A DNA stretch of 64,000 nucleotides from the NCBI GenBank assembly GCA_040757595.1, contig JBFLWP010000006.1, positions 1 through 64,000 on the forward strand. The letters are read 5' to 3'. The notes beneath the pieces were generated by a model. It searched no databases. It was not told where the DNA came from and saw nothing but the letters and a program-made list of their open reading frames with translations. Origin of the DNA: Nitrospirota bacterium. GTDB taxonomy: Bacteria > Nitrospirota > Nitrospiria > Nitrospirales > Nitrospiraceae. The translations under genes were made by a program, and so were the position numbers. Shown here piece after piece: positions 16,638-26,075 of the stretch (its first letter is position 1; the number at the start of each line of letters is the position of its first letter).

Positions 16638-17993
16638 TTATTCCGGCCAGTAGCTCAGGGTGACCAGGGCCTCGTAGCCGCCCACCGAGAGCGTGGTGTT
16701 GTTGCCGTACCTGGCGCTGTCGTAGGTGACGTTGTTGGTGAGCGCGTAGGTGAAGTTGCCGTCCAGCCGCAAGGTCTTGGCCAGGTGGTACCAGGCGCCG
16801 CCCGCGAAGTGGTGCACGGTGATGTTGGCCGAGGTCGGGTCGAGGGTGCTCTTCGGGACCGGGTTGTTCCCGAAGTTGTAGCCGGCGTGCACGTTCAACC
16901 GATCGGTCACGTCGTAGGAGGCTCCGATCGCGGTCACGTACTGGTCCCGCCACTGGTACTGCAGGACGATCTGGTCGGTGGGCATGGCGGCGTTGTTGCC
17001 GTTCTTGAGGTTGATCACCACGTTGTTCAGCGCGGCGTCCCAGTTGATCCATTGGAACTTGAACGAAAGGAGCAGGTCCTTGTTCGGCCGGAGGGCGACC
17101 CCGGCGGACAGGTCGGCCGGCCACTTGAACCCGTTCACGTCCGCGTCGTAGGTCACCTTGCCGATCCCTACCTGGTTGCGGGTGATCTGTCCCCGGCTGA
17201 ACGGCAGCGGCGCCGCCATCGTGTAGGCGAGGCCCAGCGTCACCATCTCGTTCATCTGATACATCGCCCCGAATTTCGGGGTGAGCGCGAAGGCGTAGGC
17301 ACAGGAGCCTGGCGGGGCCACGCCGTTCATCCGGTCGCATTTGCCGGTGGTCTCGAATCCGGTCGGCGTGTTGGGCAGGACCGCCAGGGACACGTCCGAA
17401 TAGGAGATGGCCAGGGCGACTCCCAGCGAGAGCTTGTCCGTCACCTGGTAGGCGATGCTGGGGGTCAGCTTGTAGTGGCGGATCTGGCTGGAGGTCTTGT
17501 CGGTCGTGCCGAGCGCGGTCCGCACGTCCCGGAAATCGGAGGCGGTCCCGCCCACGGTGAAGAAGCCGATTCCCACCGTCACCGGGGTGTCGGCGATGTG
17601 CCGGATGTACCCGGCGTTCGGGATGATGAGCGGATCGTTCTCGCCCTCGCGGTTGGTCGAGCTGTTCCTGAGCCGCAACTGCGGCTGGAGCATGGTCACG
17701 GAGAGGCCGGCGTGCTGGGTCTTGACCTGGGTCATCCCGGCCGGGTTCGTGTTCATGGCCGAGAAATCCGTGGCCACGGCGGTGTCGGCACCGGCCAGGT
17801 CGGAGGAGATGCCCCCGGAGCCGATCAGGTTGAGGCCGTTCGTGGCCCGGGCCGGCGCGGACGTGAGGAGCGTCACCAGCACCGCGATCAGAATGGCCGG
17901 GCCCCAGCCGGAAGCGGGGCCGGCCAGCCGATCCCGCCTGGGGCGAGCCGGCTCCCGTGCGCGGAGGCGAGGGGCTGATTGACGCGCTGCCAC
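16638..17993 (-). CDS. FadL/OMPP1/TodX-family outer-membrane transporter
   Basis: A 451-residue beta-barrel porin of the family that takes up fatty acids and hydrophobic compounds. The GTG at 17993 is chosen because GGAGGAG stands five bases upstream; a longer frame exists but lacks a site. A basic N-terminus and hydrophobic helix (ILIAVLVTLLTSAPARA) form the signal peptide. The mature protein opens with NGLNLIGSGGISSDLAGADTA and MNTNPAGM, the plug-domain NPAG hallmark, and ends in aromatic SYWPE strand residues. A stem-loop directly precedes the ribosome binding site. The gene converges with the HerA-like ATPase only 8 bp away. Confidence 0.92.
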   Translation of the reverse strand: MAARQSAPRLRAREPARPRRDRLAGPASGWGPAILIAVLVTLLTSAPARATNGLNLIGSGGISSDLAGADTAVATDFSAMNTNPAGMTQVKTQHAGLSVTMLQPQLRLRNSSTNREGENDPLIIPNAGYIRHIADTPVTVGIGFFTVGGTASDFRDVRTALGTTDKTSSQIRHYKLTPSIAYQVTDKLSLGVALAISYSDVSLAVLPNTPTGFETTGKCDRMNGVAPPGSCAYAFALTPKFGAMYQMNEMVTLGLAYTMAAPLPFSRGQITRNQVGIGKVTYDADVNGFKWPADLSAGVALRPNKDLLLSFKFQWINWDAALNNVVINLKNGNNAAMPTDQIVLQYQWRDQYVTAIGASYDVTDRLNVHAGYNFGNNPVPKSTLDPTSANITVHHFAGGAWYHLAKTLRLDGNFTYALTNNVTYDSARYGNNTTLSVGGYEALVTLSYWPE

Positions 17994-18006
17994 GTAGACT
18001 CCTCCA

Positions 18007-18027
18007 ACCCTCTCCCTGCGAGGGTTC
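18007..18027 (-). promoter_or_regulatory. Stem-loop beside the fadL ribosome binding site
   Basis: On the minus strand AACCCTC (7 bp), a 7-base loop and GAGGGTT immediately precede the GGAGGAG of the FadL-type gene. A hairpin abutting the ribosome binding site could modulate translation; this is inferred from sequence only. Confidence 0.4.
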
Positions 18028-18036
18028 TCTCCTGGC

Positions 18037-18159
18037 AGGATGTTGAAAGAGTCCGCCAGCTCTGTTCTCGCGGCGCTCAGAGGCTCAACGTACCGAAAAG
18101 AGTACGCCTCGCCTCCTCGCTGGCTGCGGCCGCGCTGGACGACCTTTTTGAACATCCTG
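18037..18159. repeat. 123-bp palindromic intergenic element
   Basis: Ends are inverted repeats: CAGGATGTTGAAAgAGTCC at the left and GGACgACCTTTTTGAACATCCTG reversed at the right, with internal near-symmetrical text around gaaaagagtac. I recall closely similar elements as a common intergenic repeat in Nitrospira genomes. It lies between the fadL and UPF0114 genes. The rest of 18160-18324 contains a further short repeat-like piece (tttttcaacagcctcctag) and no gene. Confidence 0.7.
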
Positions 18160-18324
18160 TGGTGTCCTCTGATTGCGTCCGCGATCTCGCGCCGTGCTGT
18201 GTGCGGAGGTAGCAAATGGTTTTTCAACAGCCTCCTAGGGGAAATCCATATCTCACGCCGACCGAAATTTGTCAATTCATACGGCGGATCGGCGAGACGT
18301 TGATCCGCCGCCAGTCGGCTTGCG

Positions 18325-18894
18325 TCAGTGCCGCTTCTCCTTCTGCATCAGCTTGTCCGTGGTAGCCAGCAGAATCGCCGACCCGAGGAACGTCAGGTGG
18401 ATCAGGATCTGCCACTTGACGTGCTCCTGGCTGACGTTGGCGATGTTGACGAAGGCTTTGAGCAGGTGGATGCTGGAGATTCCGATCAACGAGGCCGCCA
18501 GCTTGACCTTGATCGTGCCGGGATCCACGTGGCTCAGCCAGTCGGGCCGGTCCCGGTGTCCCTCCAGGTCCAGCTTGCTCACGAACGTCGCGTAGCCGCC
18601 GATCACGACCATCGTCAACAGGTTGGCCACCATCGTGATGTCCACCAGCGACAGCACGCCGAGCATGAAGATCGTCTCAGGCAGCTCTCGAATCTCGGCG
18701 ACCATGTGCCACAGTTCGGTGATGAACTTGTACGCGTACAGCAGCTCCGCCACGATCAGACCGCCGTACAGCGGCGCCTGGATCCACCGGCTGGCGAAAA
18801 CGACGATTTCGAAGCCGTGCTCGATCCGGCTGACACCGCCTCCGGAGCCAGGCACGGCGGCTGGGACATGGGACGGCTGGGCGACGTTCGACAT
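18325..18894 (-). CDS. UPF0114 (YqhA) family membrane protein
   Basis: A 189-residue inner-membrane protein of the YqhA/UPF0114 family (TIGR00645). Segments match the family: FASRWIQAPLYGGLIVAELLYAYKF, LSLVDITMVANLLTMVVIGGYATFVS and KVKLAASLIGISSIHLLKAFVN. Three to four transmembrane helices and a charged C-terminal tail (TDKLMQKEKRH). No biochemical function is established for the family. It stands alone between a repeat element and the sensor cluster. Confidence 0.9.
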   Translation of the reverse strand: MSNVAQPSHVPAAVPGSGGGVSRIEHGFEIVVFASRWIQAPLYGGLIVAELLYAYKFITELWHMVAEIRELPETIFMLGVLSLVDITMVANLLTMVVIGGYATFVSKLDLEGHRDRPDWLSHVDPGTIKVKLAASLIGISSIHLLKAFVNIANVSQEHVKWQILIHLTFLGSAILLATTDKLMQKEKRH

Positions 18895-19147
18895 AGGACC
18901 TCCTTCTGGTTGTGGACTGTTGTGCCTGCTTGGGCGTCGTGGCGTCGAGCGAGGCCGACCGGACGCCTTGATCCACCGATGTTGCGAGGGGGGACGTGGC
19001 GGGAAGGCGATGAGGCGGCCTGGGGCGGGAGGAGAGGCGTCAGGCCAACCGAACCCCGGATCGTCGCGGACGCGCTCGCCGCAAGCGGGGGCTATCTTAG
19101 ACCGGACGGTCCGGAGAATTCCACCTGCGTGAGGAGCGGAGCGCGCC

Positions 19148-21526
19148 TCATTGTTTCAGGGCTTCCCGGACCTTGCGCGTGAGGGTCTTCTCGGTGAAGG
19201 GCTTGGGGAGAAAATCCATGTCGTTCTGCCAGAAGTCGTGGTGCAGGCTCGGATGGTCCGCGTATCCGGACATGTAGAGGACTCTCAGGCCAGGGCGGAC
19301 GGCCAGAAGACGGTCCGCGAGCTCCTTCCCGCTCATGCCCGGCATCACGACGTCGGTGAGCAGCAGGTGGATCTGACCGGAATGCCTCTGGCAGACCTGC
19401 AGCGCGGCGTGGCCGTTCCCGGCTTCCAGCACCGTGTAGCCGATTTCCCGGAGAATGTCCGCCGCCAGCTCGCGCACCATGGGCTCGTCTTCGACGAGCA
19501 GGATCGTGGGGGAGCCAATGACGGCGTCGGAATGGGGCGCGGGGGAATCGGCGGCCTCGCCGGTTCCTTCGGCGCGGGGCCAGTAGATCCGGAACGTGGA
19601 TCCCTGGCCGGGCTCGCTGGATGCCAAAATCGCGCCCCCGCTCTGCTCGACGATCCCGTACACGGTGGCGAGCCCCAGACCGGTCCCCTTGCCGGGAGCC
19701 TTGGTGGTGAAGAAGGGATCGAAGATGCGGGCGAGCGTGTCCGCGTCCATGCCGAACCCCGTGTCTTTGACCGCGAGCGTGACGTAGGTCCCCGGTTGGA
19801 TGGGCGGGGAGGCGGGCTCGACCGCCTTGTCCAGATGGACGCTTCGGGTCTCGATCGTCAGACGGCCGCCGCCGGGCATGGCGTCGCGCGCGTTGGCGGC
19901 CAGGTTCAAGATGACCTGCTCGGTCTGTCCGGGATCGGCCCTGATGCAGCCCAGGTTCGGCTCCAGGGAGGTCGTGAGTTGGATGTCCTCGCCGATCAGG
20001 TGCTGGAGCAACGGCGCCACCTTGGCGATCATCGCGTTCAGATCCAGCACCTTGGGTTCCAGGACTTGCTGCCGGCTGAAGGCCAGAAGCTGACGGGTGA
20101 GAGAGGTCGCCCGCTCCCCCGCGTTGGCGATGACCTCGATCTTTCGCCGCGCCGGGTCCTCGGGCCCGATTCGCCGGAGCAGCAGCGCGCATTGTCCCAC
20201 GATGACGGTCAGCAGATTGTTGAAGTCGTGGGCCACGCCGCCGGCCAACCTCCCGATCGCTTCCATCTTCTGGGCCTGCCAAAGCTGGTGCTCGACACGC
20301 TGCCGTTCGGTGATGTCGCGGATGATCGCGCTGACATACCGCCGGGTGCCCGCCTGCCAGCTTGAGAGCTCCAGCTCCAGGGGAAACTCGCCGCCGTCCT
20401 TCCGCAGCCCCGTCATGACGACGGTTTTGCCGATCAGCGAGGACTCGCCGGTTGAGACGAGCCGCTCCAGGCCGCGGAGGTGAGGCTCCCGGAATCGCTC
20501 CGGCATCAGGCACGTCAGGGGCAGGCCGGTCAATTCGCCCCGGCCGTACCCGAAGATGCTCTCGACGCTGCCGTTGCACAGGAGTATGGTGCCCTGCTGA
20601 TCCGAGACGATGACCCCGTCGGGGGTGGATTCGATGATCGAGCGGAATCGGGCCTCGGACTCTCGAAGCGCCGCCTCGACTCTGGCCCGCTCGACGTTTT
20701 CAGATTGAAGGCGCTCGACGGCGCCGGCCAGCTCCTCGGTTCGTTGCCGGACCCGGTCCTCCAACTCGTCGTGCGCGTGACGGAGCGCCTCCTGGGCTCT
20801 CCGCCGCTCTTCGACCTGCCGGGTGAGGTCGGCGATCAGGCCCTCGTTGGCGAACCGGAGGGTCAGGGAGGTGGCCAACGTGTCGTGCATCTTGCGGGCG
20901 ACGAACGCCATGATGACCGTGAAGAGGGCCACCATCCCGCCCATGGCATATCCGAGAGGGTCCCCCTGAGCCAGAAAGCGCAGAGCGAGCGGCACCAGGG
21001 TCGGGATCGCGAAGCTGAGGAACGCTTCCCTGACGGGGGACAGGGTAGTGACCGCCCCCGCAGTCATGCCCGCGAGCACGAACGAGAGAAAGACCTGATG
21101 CGCGATGGAGTGTTCGGGAAACAGGAACAGCGCAGTTGAGCCCCACCCCAGGCCGGAGAGGGCGGCGCCGGCGACGAAGAGCCGGCCCCACCGGCTCATG
21201 GCGGAAGGGGCCGGTTGGCGCCGGCGGAACCGGCGCACCAGCAGAAAACGCCCGCTGGCCAGCGCCAGCGTATAGGCGAGCCAGCCCAGGAGCGCGGTCG
21301 TGGTCACGACGGGCCACTGGATGACGGTCAGGATCAGGCTGTTGACGACGATCGCGATGAGGCCGAAGGGGGCGTTGAGATAGAGCAGCCGAATCTGCTC
21401 GGCGCGGAGCGCCTGAGAGCCCAAGCCGGATGGGCCCGAGGCCGGGTCCATGGGAGCGGGCTCGGCGTTGCCGAACGTCTCCGCCTGCCGCAAGGGAGGG
21501 TCCATTGAGCCACAGGCCGGCGGCAC
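19148..21526 (-). CDS. Membrane hybrid histidine kinase (7TM-like, PAS, HK, REC)
   Basis: A 792-residue hybrid kinase. Six or seven hydrophobic helices occupy about residues 45-215, then a coiled coil, a PAS domain (about 295-410; FRSIIESTPDGVIVSDQQGTILLCN) and a HisKA domain with the phospho-acceptor in [11 protein letters not shown]. The catalytic domain follows ([51 protein letters not shown]), and the C-terminal receiver has its aspartate in [15 protein letters not shown]. The receiver without an output domain implies phosphorelay. Start is uncertain, as two further in-frame ATGs follow within 30 residues. It is preceded by its own promoter-like sequence. Confidence 0.93.
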   Translation of the reverse strand: MPPACGSMDPPLRQAETFGNAEPAPMDPASGPSGLGSQALRAEQIRLLYLNAPFGLIAIVVNSLILTVIQWPVVTTTALLGWLAYTLALASGRFLLVRRFRRRQPAPSAMSRWGRLFVAGAALSGLGWGSTALFLFPEHSIAHQVFLSFVLAGMTAGAVTTLSPVREAFLSFAIPTLVPLALRFLAQGDPLGYAMGGMVALFTVIMAFVARKMHDTLATSLTLRFANEGLIADLTRQVEERRRAQEALRHAHDELEDRVRQRTEELAGAVERLQSENVERARVEAALRESEARFRSIIESTPDGVIVSDQQGTILLCNGSVESIFGYGRGELTGLPLTCLMPERFREPHLRGLERLVSTGESSLIGKTVVMTGLRKDGGEFPLELELSSWQAGTRRYVSAIIRDITERQRVEHQLWQAQKMEAIGRLAGGVAHDFNNLLTVIVGQCALLLRRIGPEDPARRKIEVIANAGERATSLTRQLLAFSRQQVLEPKVLDLNAMIAKVAPLLQHLIGEDIQLTTSLEPNLGCIRADPGQTEQVILNLAANARDAMPGGGRLTIETRSVHLDKAVEPASPPIQPGTYVTLAVKDTGFGMDADTLARIFDPFFTTKAPGKGTGLGLATVYGIVEQSGGAILASSEPGQGSTFRIYWPRAEGTGEAADSPAPHSDAVIGSPTILLVEDEPMVRELAADILREIGYTVLEAGNGHAALQVCQRHSGQIHLLLTDVVMPGMSGKELADRLLAVRPGLRVLYMSGYADHPSLHHDFWQNDMDFLPKPFTEKTLTRKVREALKQ

Positions 21527-21572
21527 TCGCCCGCCGCGCGCGAGCGTCCGGCCTCCTTAGGGAACAGGCATG

Positions 21573-21601
21573 GTAGTACGCCCTGCCGTCTTTGTTGTCA
21601 A
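21573..21601 (-). promoter_or_regulatory. Sigma70-like promoter of the hybrid kinase
   Basis: On the minus strand TTGACA (21596-21601), a 17-bp spacer and TACTAC (21573-21578), 47 bp before the kinase start at 21526. The -35 box is perfect, the -10 box is weak. Confidence 0.45.
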
Positions 21602-21673
21602 GGAACGTCGTGGAGGGACGCCGGCTGTGCGATTGTGGTCTGGGAGGATGAACCGGAAGTTCGGAGGCGACGA

Positions 21674-23614
21674 TCAGCCGGCGCCTCGCTGGTTCCGAGG
21701 AGCGTCCAGCACCTCCCGGATTTTGCGTCCCAGGGTTTCGGGCGAGAAGGGCTTCTGGAGGAAGACCACGTCCGCGTCCAACACCCCATGGTGCACGATG
21801 GCGTCGTCCGTATATCCGGACATGTAGATCACCTTTACCTCTTCCGGGCGCAAGAGCGCGATGCGTCCGGCCAGGATGCGGCCGCTCATCCCCGGCATGA
21901 CCACGTCGGTCACCAGCAAGTGCAGGACGCCTTTGTGCTCCTGAGCGATGCGCAGGGCCTCCTTGCCGTCCTGGGCGATCAGCACGGTATAGCCGTATTG
22001 CTTGAGCATGTCGCCGACCAGTTGCCGGACTCTCTCGTCATCTTCCACCAGCAGGATGGTTTCCGTCCCGAGCGGCGGCGCAACGCCTGCGGCTTCCGTG
22101 GCGCTTGATACAGCGGTTTCCTCTGTCCGCGGCAGGTAGACCTTGAAGGTGGTGCCGCGGCCCGGCTCGCTGTAGACCCAGACGTGCCCGGCGCTTTGCT
22201 TCACGATGCCGTAAACGGTGGCCAGGCCCAGGCCGGTCCCCTTGCCCGGTTCCTTCGTCGTGAAGAACGGCTCGAAGATCCTGGCCCGGGTGGCCGCATC
22301 CATCCCGCACCCCGTGTCGCTGACCGCCAGCATCACGTAGCGGCCTGGGGTGGCGCCGATGTGGGTCTGCGCATAGGTTTCGTCGAGCTCCACGTTTCTG
22401 AGCTCGACGGTCAGATGCCCCCCTTGCGGCATCGCATCCCGGGCATTGGTGGCCAGGTTCATGATGACCTGCTCGATCTGCCCGGGATCGGCTTTCACGC
22501 GGCCCAGCACTGGGTCGCTCACCGTCTTGAGGATGATGTCCTCGCCGATGACCCGCCGCAGCAGGTTGTCCATGTTGGCGAGCACGACCTTCAGATCCAA
22601 GATCGCCGGTTGGAGCACCTGCTTGCGGCTGAAGGCCAACAACTGCCTGGTCAACGCGGCGGCGCGCTCGCCGGCCTTGCCGATTTCCTCGACCTCCTTC
22701 CGGAGCTGGACGTCCAGGTCCGTCCGCGTCAGGAGGAGCTCGCTGTAGCCCTTGATGACCATCAGCAGGTTGTTGAAATCGTGGGCCACTCCCCCGGCCA
22801 GTCTCCCGACCGCCTCCATCTTCTGGGATTGGCGCAACTGCTCCTCCAGGCGCTTGTGCTCCGAAATGTCCCGGGCGATCGTGGAGTAGTACTCCACCTC
22901 TCCCGCGGCGTTCCTGTGACTGAGGATGACCTGGGAGACCGGCACCTCGCGCCCGTCTCGGGTGAGCAGGGCGGTCTCGCCGCTCCAGACCCCCGCACGC
23001 AGGGCGGTGGGAAGGCCTTCCGCCATCACGAGCTGTTTCGCCCAGTCAGGGTGGTAATCGGAAATGACCGTGCCCGAGATGTCCTCGCCCTCCCCGATCC
23101 CTAGCAGCTTCCGGCCGGCCTGGTTGACGTACAGGGGACGGCCGTCCCTGTCCGCGGTTCCCACGAAATCCGTGGTCGCCTCGAGAATGGCCAAGAGACG
23201 CCGTTGCGTCTCTTCCGCCTTCTTGCGCTCATGCCGTTCCTTCGCTTCATGGACGGCGCGGCGCACCACCGGCACCAGCCGGGCGAGGCGGGTCTTGAGG
23301 ACGTAGTCGGTGGCGCCGGCTTTGAGCGCCTCGATCGCCGCTTCCTCGCCGATGGTGCCGGAGATGAAGATGAACGGAATGTCCGGATATCGCTGCCGTG
23401 CCAGGGCCAGCGCCGACTTGCCGTCGAAGGATGGGAGCGTGAAATCGCAGAAGATCAGGTCGAAGCTGTTTTCCTCCAGGGCCGACAGGAAAGTCTCGCG
23501 GCTCTCGACGCGAGCGACATCGAGCGTCAGGCCTTCCGCTTCCAGCATGCCCTGCACGAGCGCAGCGTCGGAGGGATTGTCTTCCACGTGGAGGATGTGC
23601 AGGGGCGAGGCCAT
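21674..23614 (-). CDS. Soluble hybrid histidine kinase (REC, PAS, HK, REC)
   Basis: A 646-residue cytoplasmic protein with receivers at both ends. The N-terminal receiver ([19 protein letters not shown], aspartate in [13 protein letters not shown]) is followed by PAS (about 145-255), HisKA with [11 protein letters not shown], the catalytic domain ([33 protein letters not shown]) and a C-terminal receiver ([14 protein letters not shown]). The ATG at 23614 is chosen: it follows GAGG and lies just after the stop of the single-domain response regulator upstream, giving tight coupling. It is closely related in kinase and C-terminal parts to the 19148 kinase, suggesting local duplication. Confidence 0.93.
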   Translation of the reverse strand: MASPLHILHVEDNPSDAALVQGMLEAEGLTLDVARVESRETFLSALEENSFDLIFCDFTLPSFDGKSALALARQRYPDIPFIFISGTIGEEAAIEALKAGATDYVLKTRLARLVPVVRRAVHEAKERHERKKAEETQRRLLAILEATTDFVGTADRDGRPLYVNQAGRKLLGIGEGEDISGTVISDYHPDWAKQLVMAEGLPTALRAGVWSGETALLTRDGREVPVSQVILSHRNAAGEVEYYSTIARDISEHKRLEEQLRQSQKMEAVGRLAGGVAHDFNNLLMVIKGYSELLLTRTDLDVQLRKEVEEIGKAGERAAALTRQLLAFSRKQVLQPAILDLKVVLANMDNLLRRVIGEDIILKTVSDPVLGRVKADPGQIEQVIMNLATNARDAMPQGGHLTVELRNVELDETYAQTHIGATPGRYVMLAVSDTGCGMDAATRARIFEPFFTTKEPGKGTGLGLATVYGIVKQSAGHVWVYSEPGRGTTFKVYLPRTEETAVSSATEAAGVAPPLGTETILLVEDDERVRQLVGDMLKQYGYTVLIAQDGKEALRIAQEHKGVLHLLVTDVVMPGMSGRILAGRIALLRPEEVKVIYMSGYTDDAIVHHGVLDADVVFLQKPFSPETLGRKIREVLDAPRNQRGAG

Positions 23615-23622
23615 CGGGATCC

Positions 23623-24078
23623 TCACTTGGGTTTCGGCGCGCTTCCAGGCGGCGGTTCGTTGATGATGGCCCAGAAGGTTCCCAGTTGCTGGACCGCGTC
23701 GATGAACTGCTGGAAATCGATGGGCTTCACGACGTAGGCGTTGGCGCCCAGCTCGTACCCTTCCACGAGATCCTTCTCCTCGCGCGAGGAGGTCAGGATC
23801 ACGACGGGGATCGTTTTGAGCCGCGCATCGGCCTTCATCGTGCGGAGCACTTCGAGCCCGTCCACCTTGGGCATCTTGATGTCCAGCAGCATCACGGCCG
23901 GGTTGTCGGGGGCGCGCATTTTGAACTTCCCGCGGCTGTAGAGATAGTCCAGGGCCTCGGAGCCGTCGTTGACGACCAGCACCTCGTTGGCGAGGTGCAG
24001 CTCCTCCAACGCGGCCAGGGTCAGCTCCACGTCCTTGGGATTGTCTTCCGCCAGCAGGATGCGTTTCAGGTCTGTCAT
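23623..24078 (-). CDS. Single-domain response regulator (Rcp1-like)
   Basis: A 151-residue CheY-like receiver without output domain. Acidic pocket AEDNPKD (10-16), phospho-acceptor Asp66 in MLLDIKMPKVDG, and Lys118 in AYVVKPID. The insert YLYSRGKF after helix 2 is typical of Rcp1-type regulators that pair with phytochrome-like kinases. Its start overlaps the stop of the kinase upstream (ATGA at 24075-24078), and the hybrid kinase starts right after its own end, so it is likely the shuttle between the two kinases. Confidence 0.95.
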   Translation of the reverse strand: MTDLKRILLAEDNPKDVELTLAALEELHLANEVLVVNDGSEALDYLYSRGKFKMRAPDNPAVMLLDIKMPKVDGLEVLRTMKADARLKTIPVVILTSSREEKDLVEGYELGANAYVVKPIDFQQFIDAVQQLGTFWAIINEPPPGSAPKPK

Positions 24079-25913
24079 GCCGCTCCTCCGCGTATGCCGG
24101 GTAGGGAAAAGTAAAAGGTGGCGCCCTTGCCGACTTCCCCTTCGGCCCAGGTCCGTCCCCCGTGCCGGTGGACGATGCGGCGGACGTTGGCCAAGCCGAT
24201 GCCCGTGCCCTCGAACTCGTTCGCGCTGTGCAGGCGCTGGAACACGCCGAAGAGCTTGTGGGCGTATTGCATGTCGAACCCGACGCCGTTGTCCTTGACG
24301 TAGATCACGGTCTCACTGGCCGGTGGCTGTTCGAGGCGGCCGACCTCGATGACCGCCCGTTCCCGTGGGCCGGTGTACTTGACCGCGTTGCCGATCAGGT
24401 TGAGGAATACCTGTTTGAGCATGGAGGGGTCGCCCTGCACGGTGGGGAGCGAGTTGATGTGCCACGCGATCGTGCGGCCGTCCGTGTCCGGCTTCAGATC
24501 GTTCAGCGTCTCTTTGACCAGCCGGTCGAGGGGGACGGCCGCGAGGCGCATTTCGGCCCGGCCCATCCGGGAGAAGATCAGCAGGTCGTCAATGAGACGG
24601 CCCATCTGCTTGGCTGAATCCGAGATCGTCTGGAGGTACCTCGCTCCCTTCTCGTCGAGGGAAGGGGCGAGATGCCGGCGCAACAGGTCCGTAAACCCGT
24701 CAATGTGGCGCAGCGGGGCGCGCAGATCGTGGGACACGGAATAGGCGAAGGCCTCCAGCTCCTTGTTTGCCTCCTCCAGGGCAGCGCCCCGGCGCTCCAG
24801 CTCGCGGTTCAGCTCATGCAGGGTCTCCTCCTGGCGTTTGCGCTCGGTGATGTCGCGCGCGGTGGCATACATGGTCCCGTCCGGCTGGGGGACCGACTTC
24901 CACGACAGTATGCGCCATGAGCCGTCCTTGTGCCGGTACCGGTTTTCGAACTGCAGGACCTTTTCGCCGCCAACGACCTGCCTCTCGACCTCGCGGAGCG
25001 TGGCCGCACGGTCGTCGGGATGCACGAAGTCGAGAAAAGGCCGCGCCAGCAGTTCCTCGTTGCTCCACCCCAACGTCTGCGTGAACGCGGGACTGACGCG
25101 CTTGAAATGGCCGTCCTTGTGGGCGATGCAAAGCATGTCCAACGAGAGCATGAAGAAGCGGTCGCGCTCTTCCTCGGCCCGCTTTCGCGCGGTGATGTCG
25201 AAGACGGTCGAGCGACTCGACACGTACTTGCCTTCCGCATCCATGATGGCGGTGGCGTTCAGGAGTACGGGCAGGATCGTGCCGTCTTTTCTGACCATCT
25301 CGAATTCGAGATCGCGCACGGAGCCTTCTGCCTTGAACCGCGGAAATGTCGCGTGGAAAATTGCTTGGCTCTCGGGAGTCAAGAAGTCGCTGGCCTTCAT
25401 GTTGCCGATCACTTGGTCGCGCGTGTAGCCGAGCCATTGGAGTTCGGTGTCATTGATGGCAACGAAGACGCCGTCCTTGTCCAATGAGTGGTATCCGCAA
25501 GGTGCATTGTTGTACAGGTCGCGAATCGCCTCCGCGGACTTCCTCAGCGCGGCTTCCGCCTGCTCCGCCTTTCTCCTGGCTTCTTCGGCGTCCTCCATCA
25601 TGTTGAGGGCCGCTGTCCGGGAGGTAGCCAACTCCTTGGTCCGCTCGGCCACGCGCACTTCCAACGTCGCAGTCAGCCGTCTCAATTCCTCCTCGGCGCG
25701 GGTGCGCTCTGCGACCTCGCTCTCCAGCGCTCGCTGGCTTCTCTGTGCCTGTCTGACCAGGATGGCGGAGATCCAACAGGCACTGATCGCCAGCAGACGG
25801 TTGCCGAGCGCCATGTGGGTGGTCGGCGGGCCTGCCGGAGAGAGAAAATAGCCCAACACGATCAGCGCGGTGCAGGTGAAGGCTACGAGAACGAGGGTCT
25901 GTCGCTGCTGCAT
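24075..25913 (-). CDS. PAS sensor histidine kinase (phytochrome-type HisKA)
   Basis: A 612-residue kinase without receiver. A hydrophobic pair of helices (about 5-55, including VLGYFLSP and MALGNRLLAISACWISAIL) is followed by a coiled coil, PAS domains at about 127-245 and 250-360, HisKA with His395 in AYSVSHDLRAPLRHIDGF and a catalytic domain (NLIGNAVKYTGP, DNGVGFDMQYAHKLFGVFQ, GTGIGLANVRRIV). The reading frame upstream is also coding: from about 26051 it encodes further membrane helix (FALDLSTPLGIAAPLLFLLP) in the same frame, interrupted by one TGA at 25914-25916. The ATG directly after that TGA is therefore probably internal. The kinase domain itself is intact. Confidence 0.9.
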   Translation of the reverse strand: MQQRQTLVLVAFTCTALIVLGYFLSPAGPPTTHMALGNRLLAISACWISAILVRQAQRSQRALESEVAERTRAEEELRRLTATLEVRVAERTKELATSRTAALNMMEDAEEARRKAEQAEAALRKSAEAIRDLYNNAPCGYHSLDKDGVFVAINDTELQWLGYTRDQVIGNMKASDFLTPESQAIFHATFPRFKAEGSVRDLEFEMVRKDGTILPVLLNATAIMDAEGKYVSSRSTVFDITARKRAEEERDRFFMLSLDMLCIAHKDGHFKRVSPAFTQTLGWSNEELLARPFLDFVHPDDRAATLREVERQVVGGEKVLQFENRYRHKDGSWRILSWKSVPQPDGTMYATARDITERKRQEETLHELNRELERRGAALEEANKELEAFAYSVSHDLRAPLRHIDGFTDLLRRHLAPSLDEKGARYLQTISDSAKQMGRLIDDLLIFSRMGRAEMRLAAVPLDRLVKETLNDLKPDTDGRTIAWHINSLPTVQGDPSMLKQVFLNLIGNAVKYTGPRERAVIEVGRLEQPPASETVIYVKDNGVGFDMQYAHKLFGVFQRLHSANEFEGTGIGLANVRRIVHRHGGRTWAEGEVGKGATFYFSLPGIRGGAA

Positions 25914-26051
25914 TCAGAAGGACAGCCACACAGGCAGGAGAAAAAGCAGCGGCGCGGCAATGCCCAGGGGGGTGGACAGGTCCAGCGCGAAAATCGTGGC
26001 GATCAGCGCGGCGATCGCCACGAGGATTCTGGTTCTCCGTAGGTCCGTCAC
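25914..26051 (-). pseudogene. Upstream membrane segment of the kinase, cut by TGA
   Basis: From a GTG at 26051 the strand reads VTDLRRTRILVAIAALIATI, then FALDLSTPLGIAAPLLFLLP and VWLSF, stops with TGA at 25914-25916, and continues in the same frame as the annotated kinase. Related sensor proteins have this pair of helices continuous with the one after the stop; the membrane protein at 32361 shows the same arrangement (VVFDVLTPLGIVAGVLYIVP). One base change (TGA for TGG) explains it. Confidence 0.65.
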
Positions 26052-26075
26052 GGGTCTTTCTCGCGGCCGCTTCAA

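Noticed and set aside
25914-25916. Selenocysteine codon in the sensor kinase
   Set aside because: The position is in a membrane segment with no redox context and no SECIS-like hairpin follows; a nonsense mutation is simpler.
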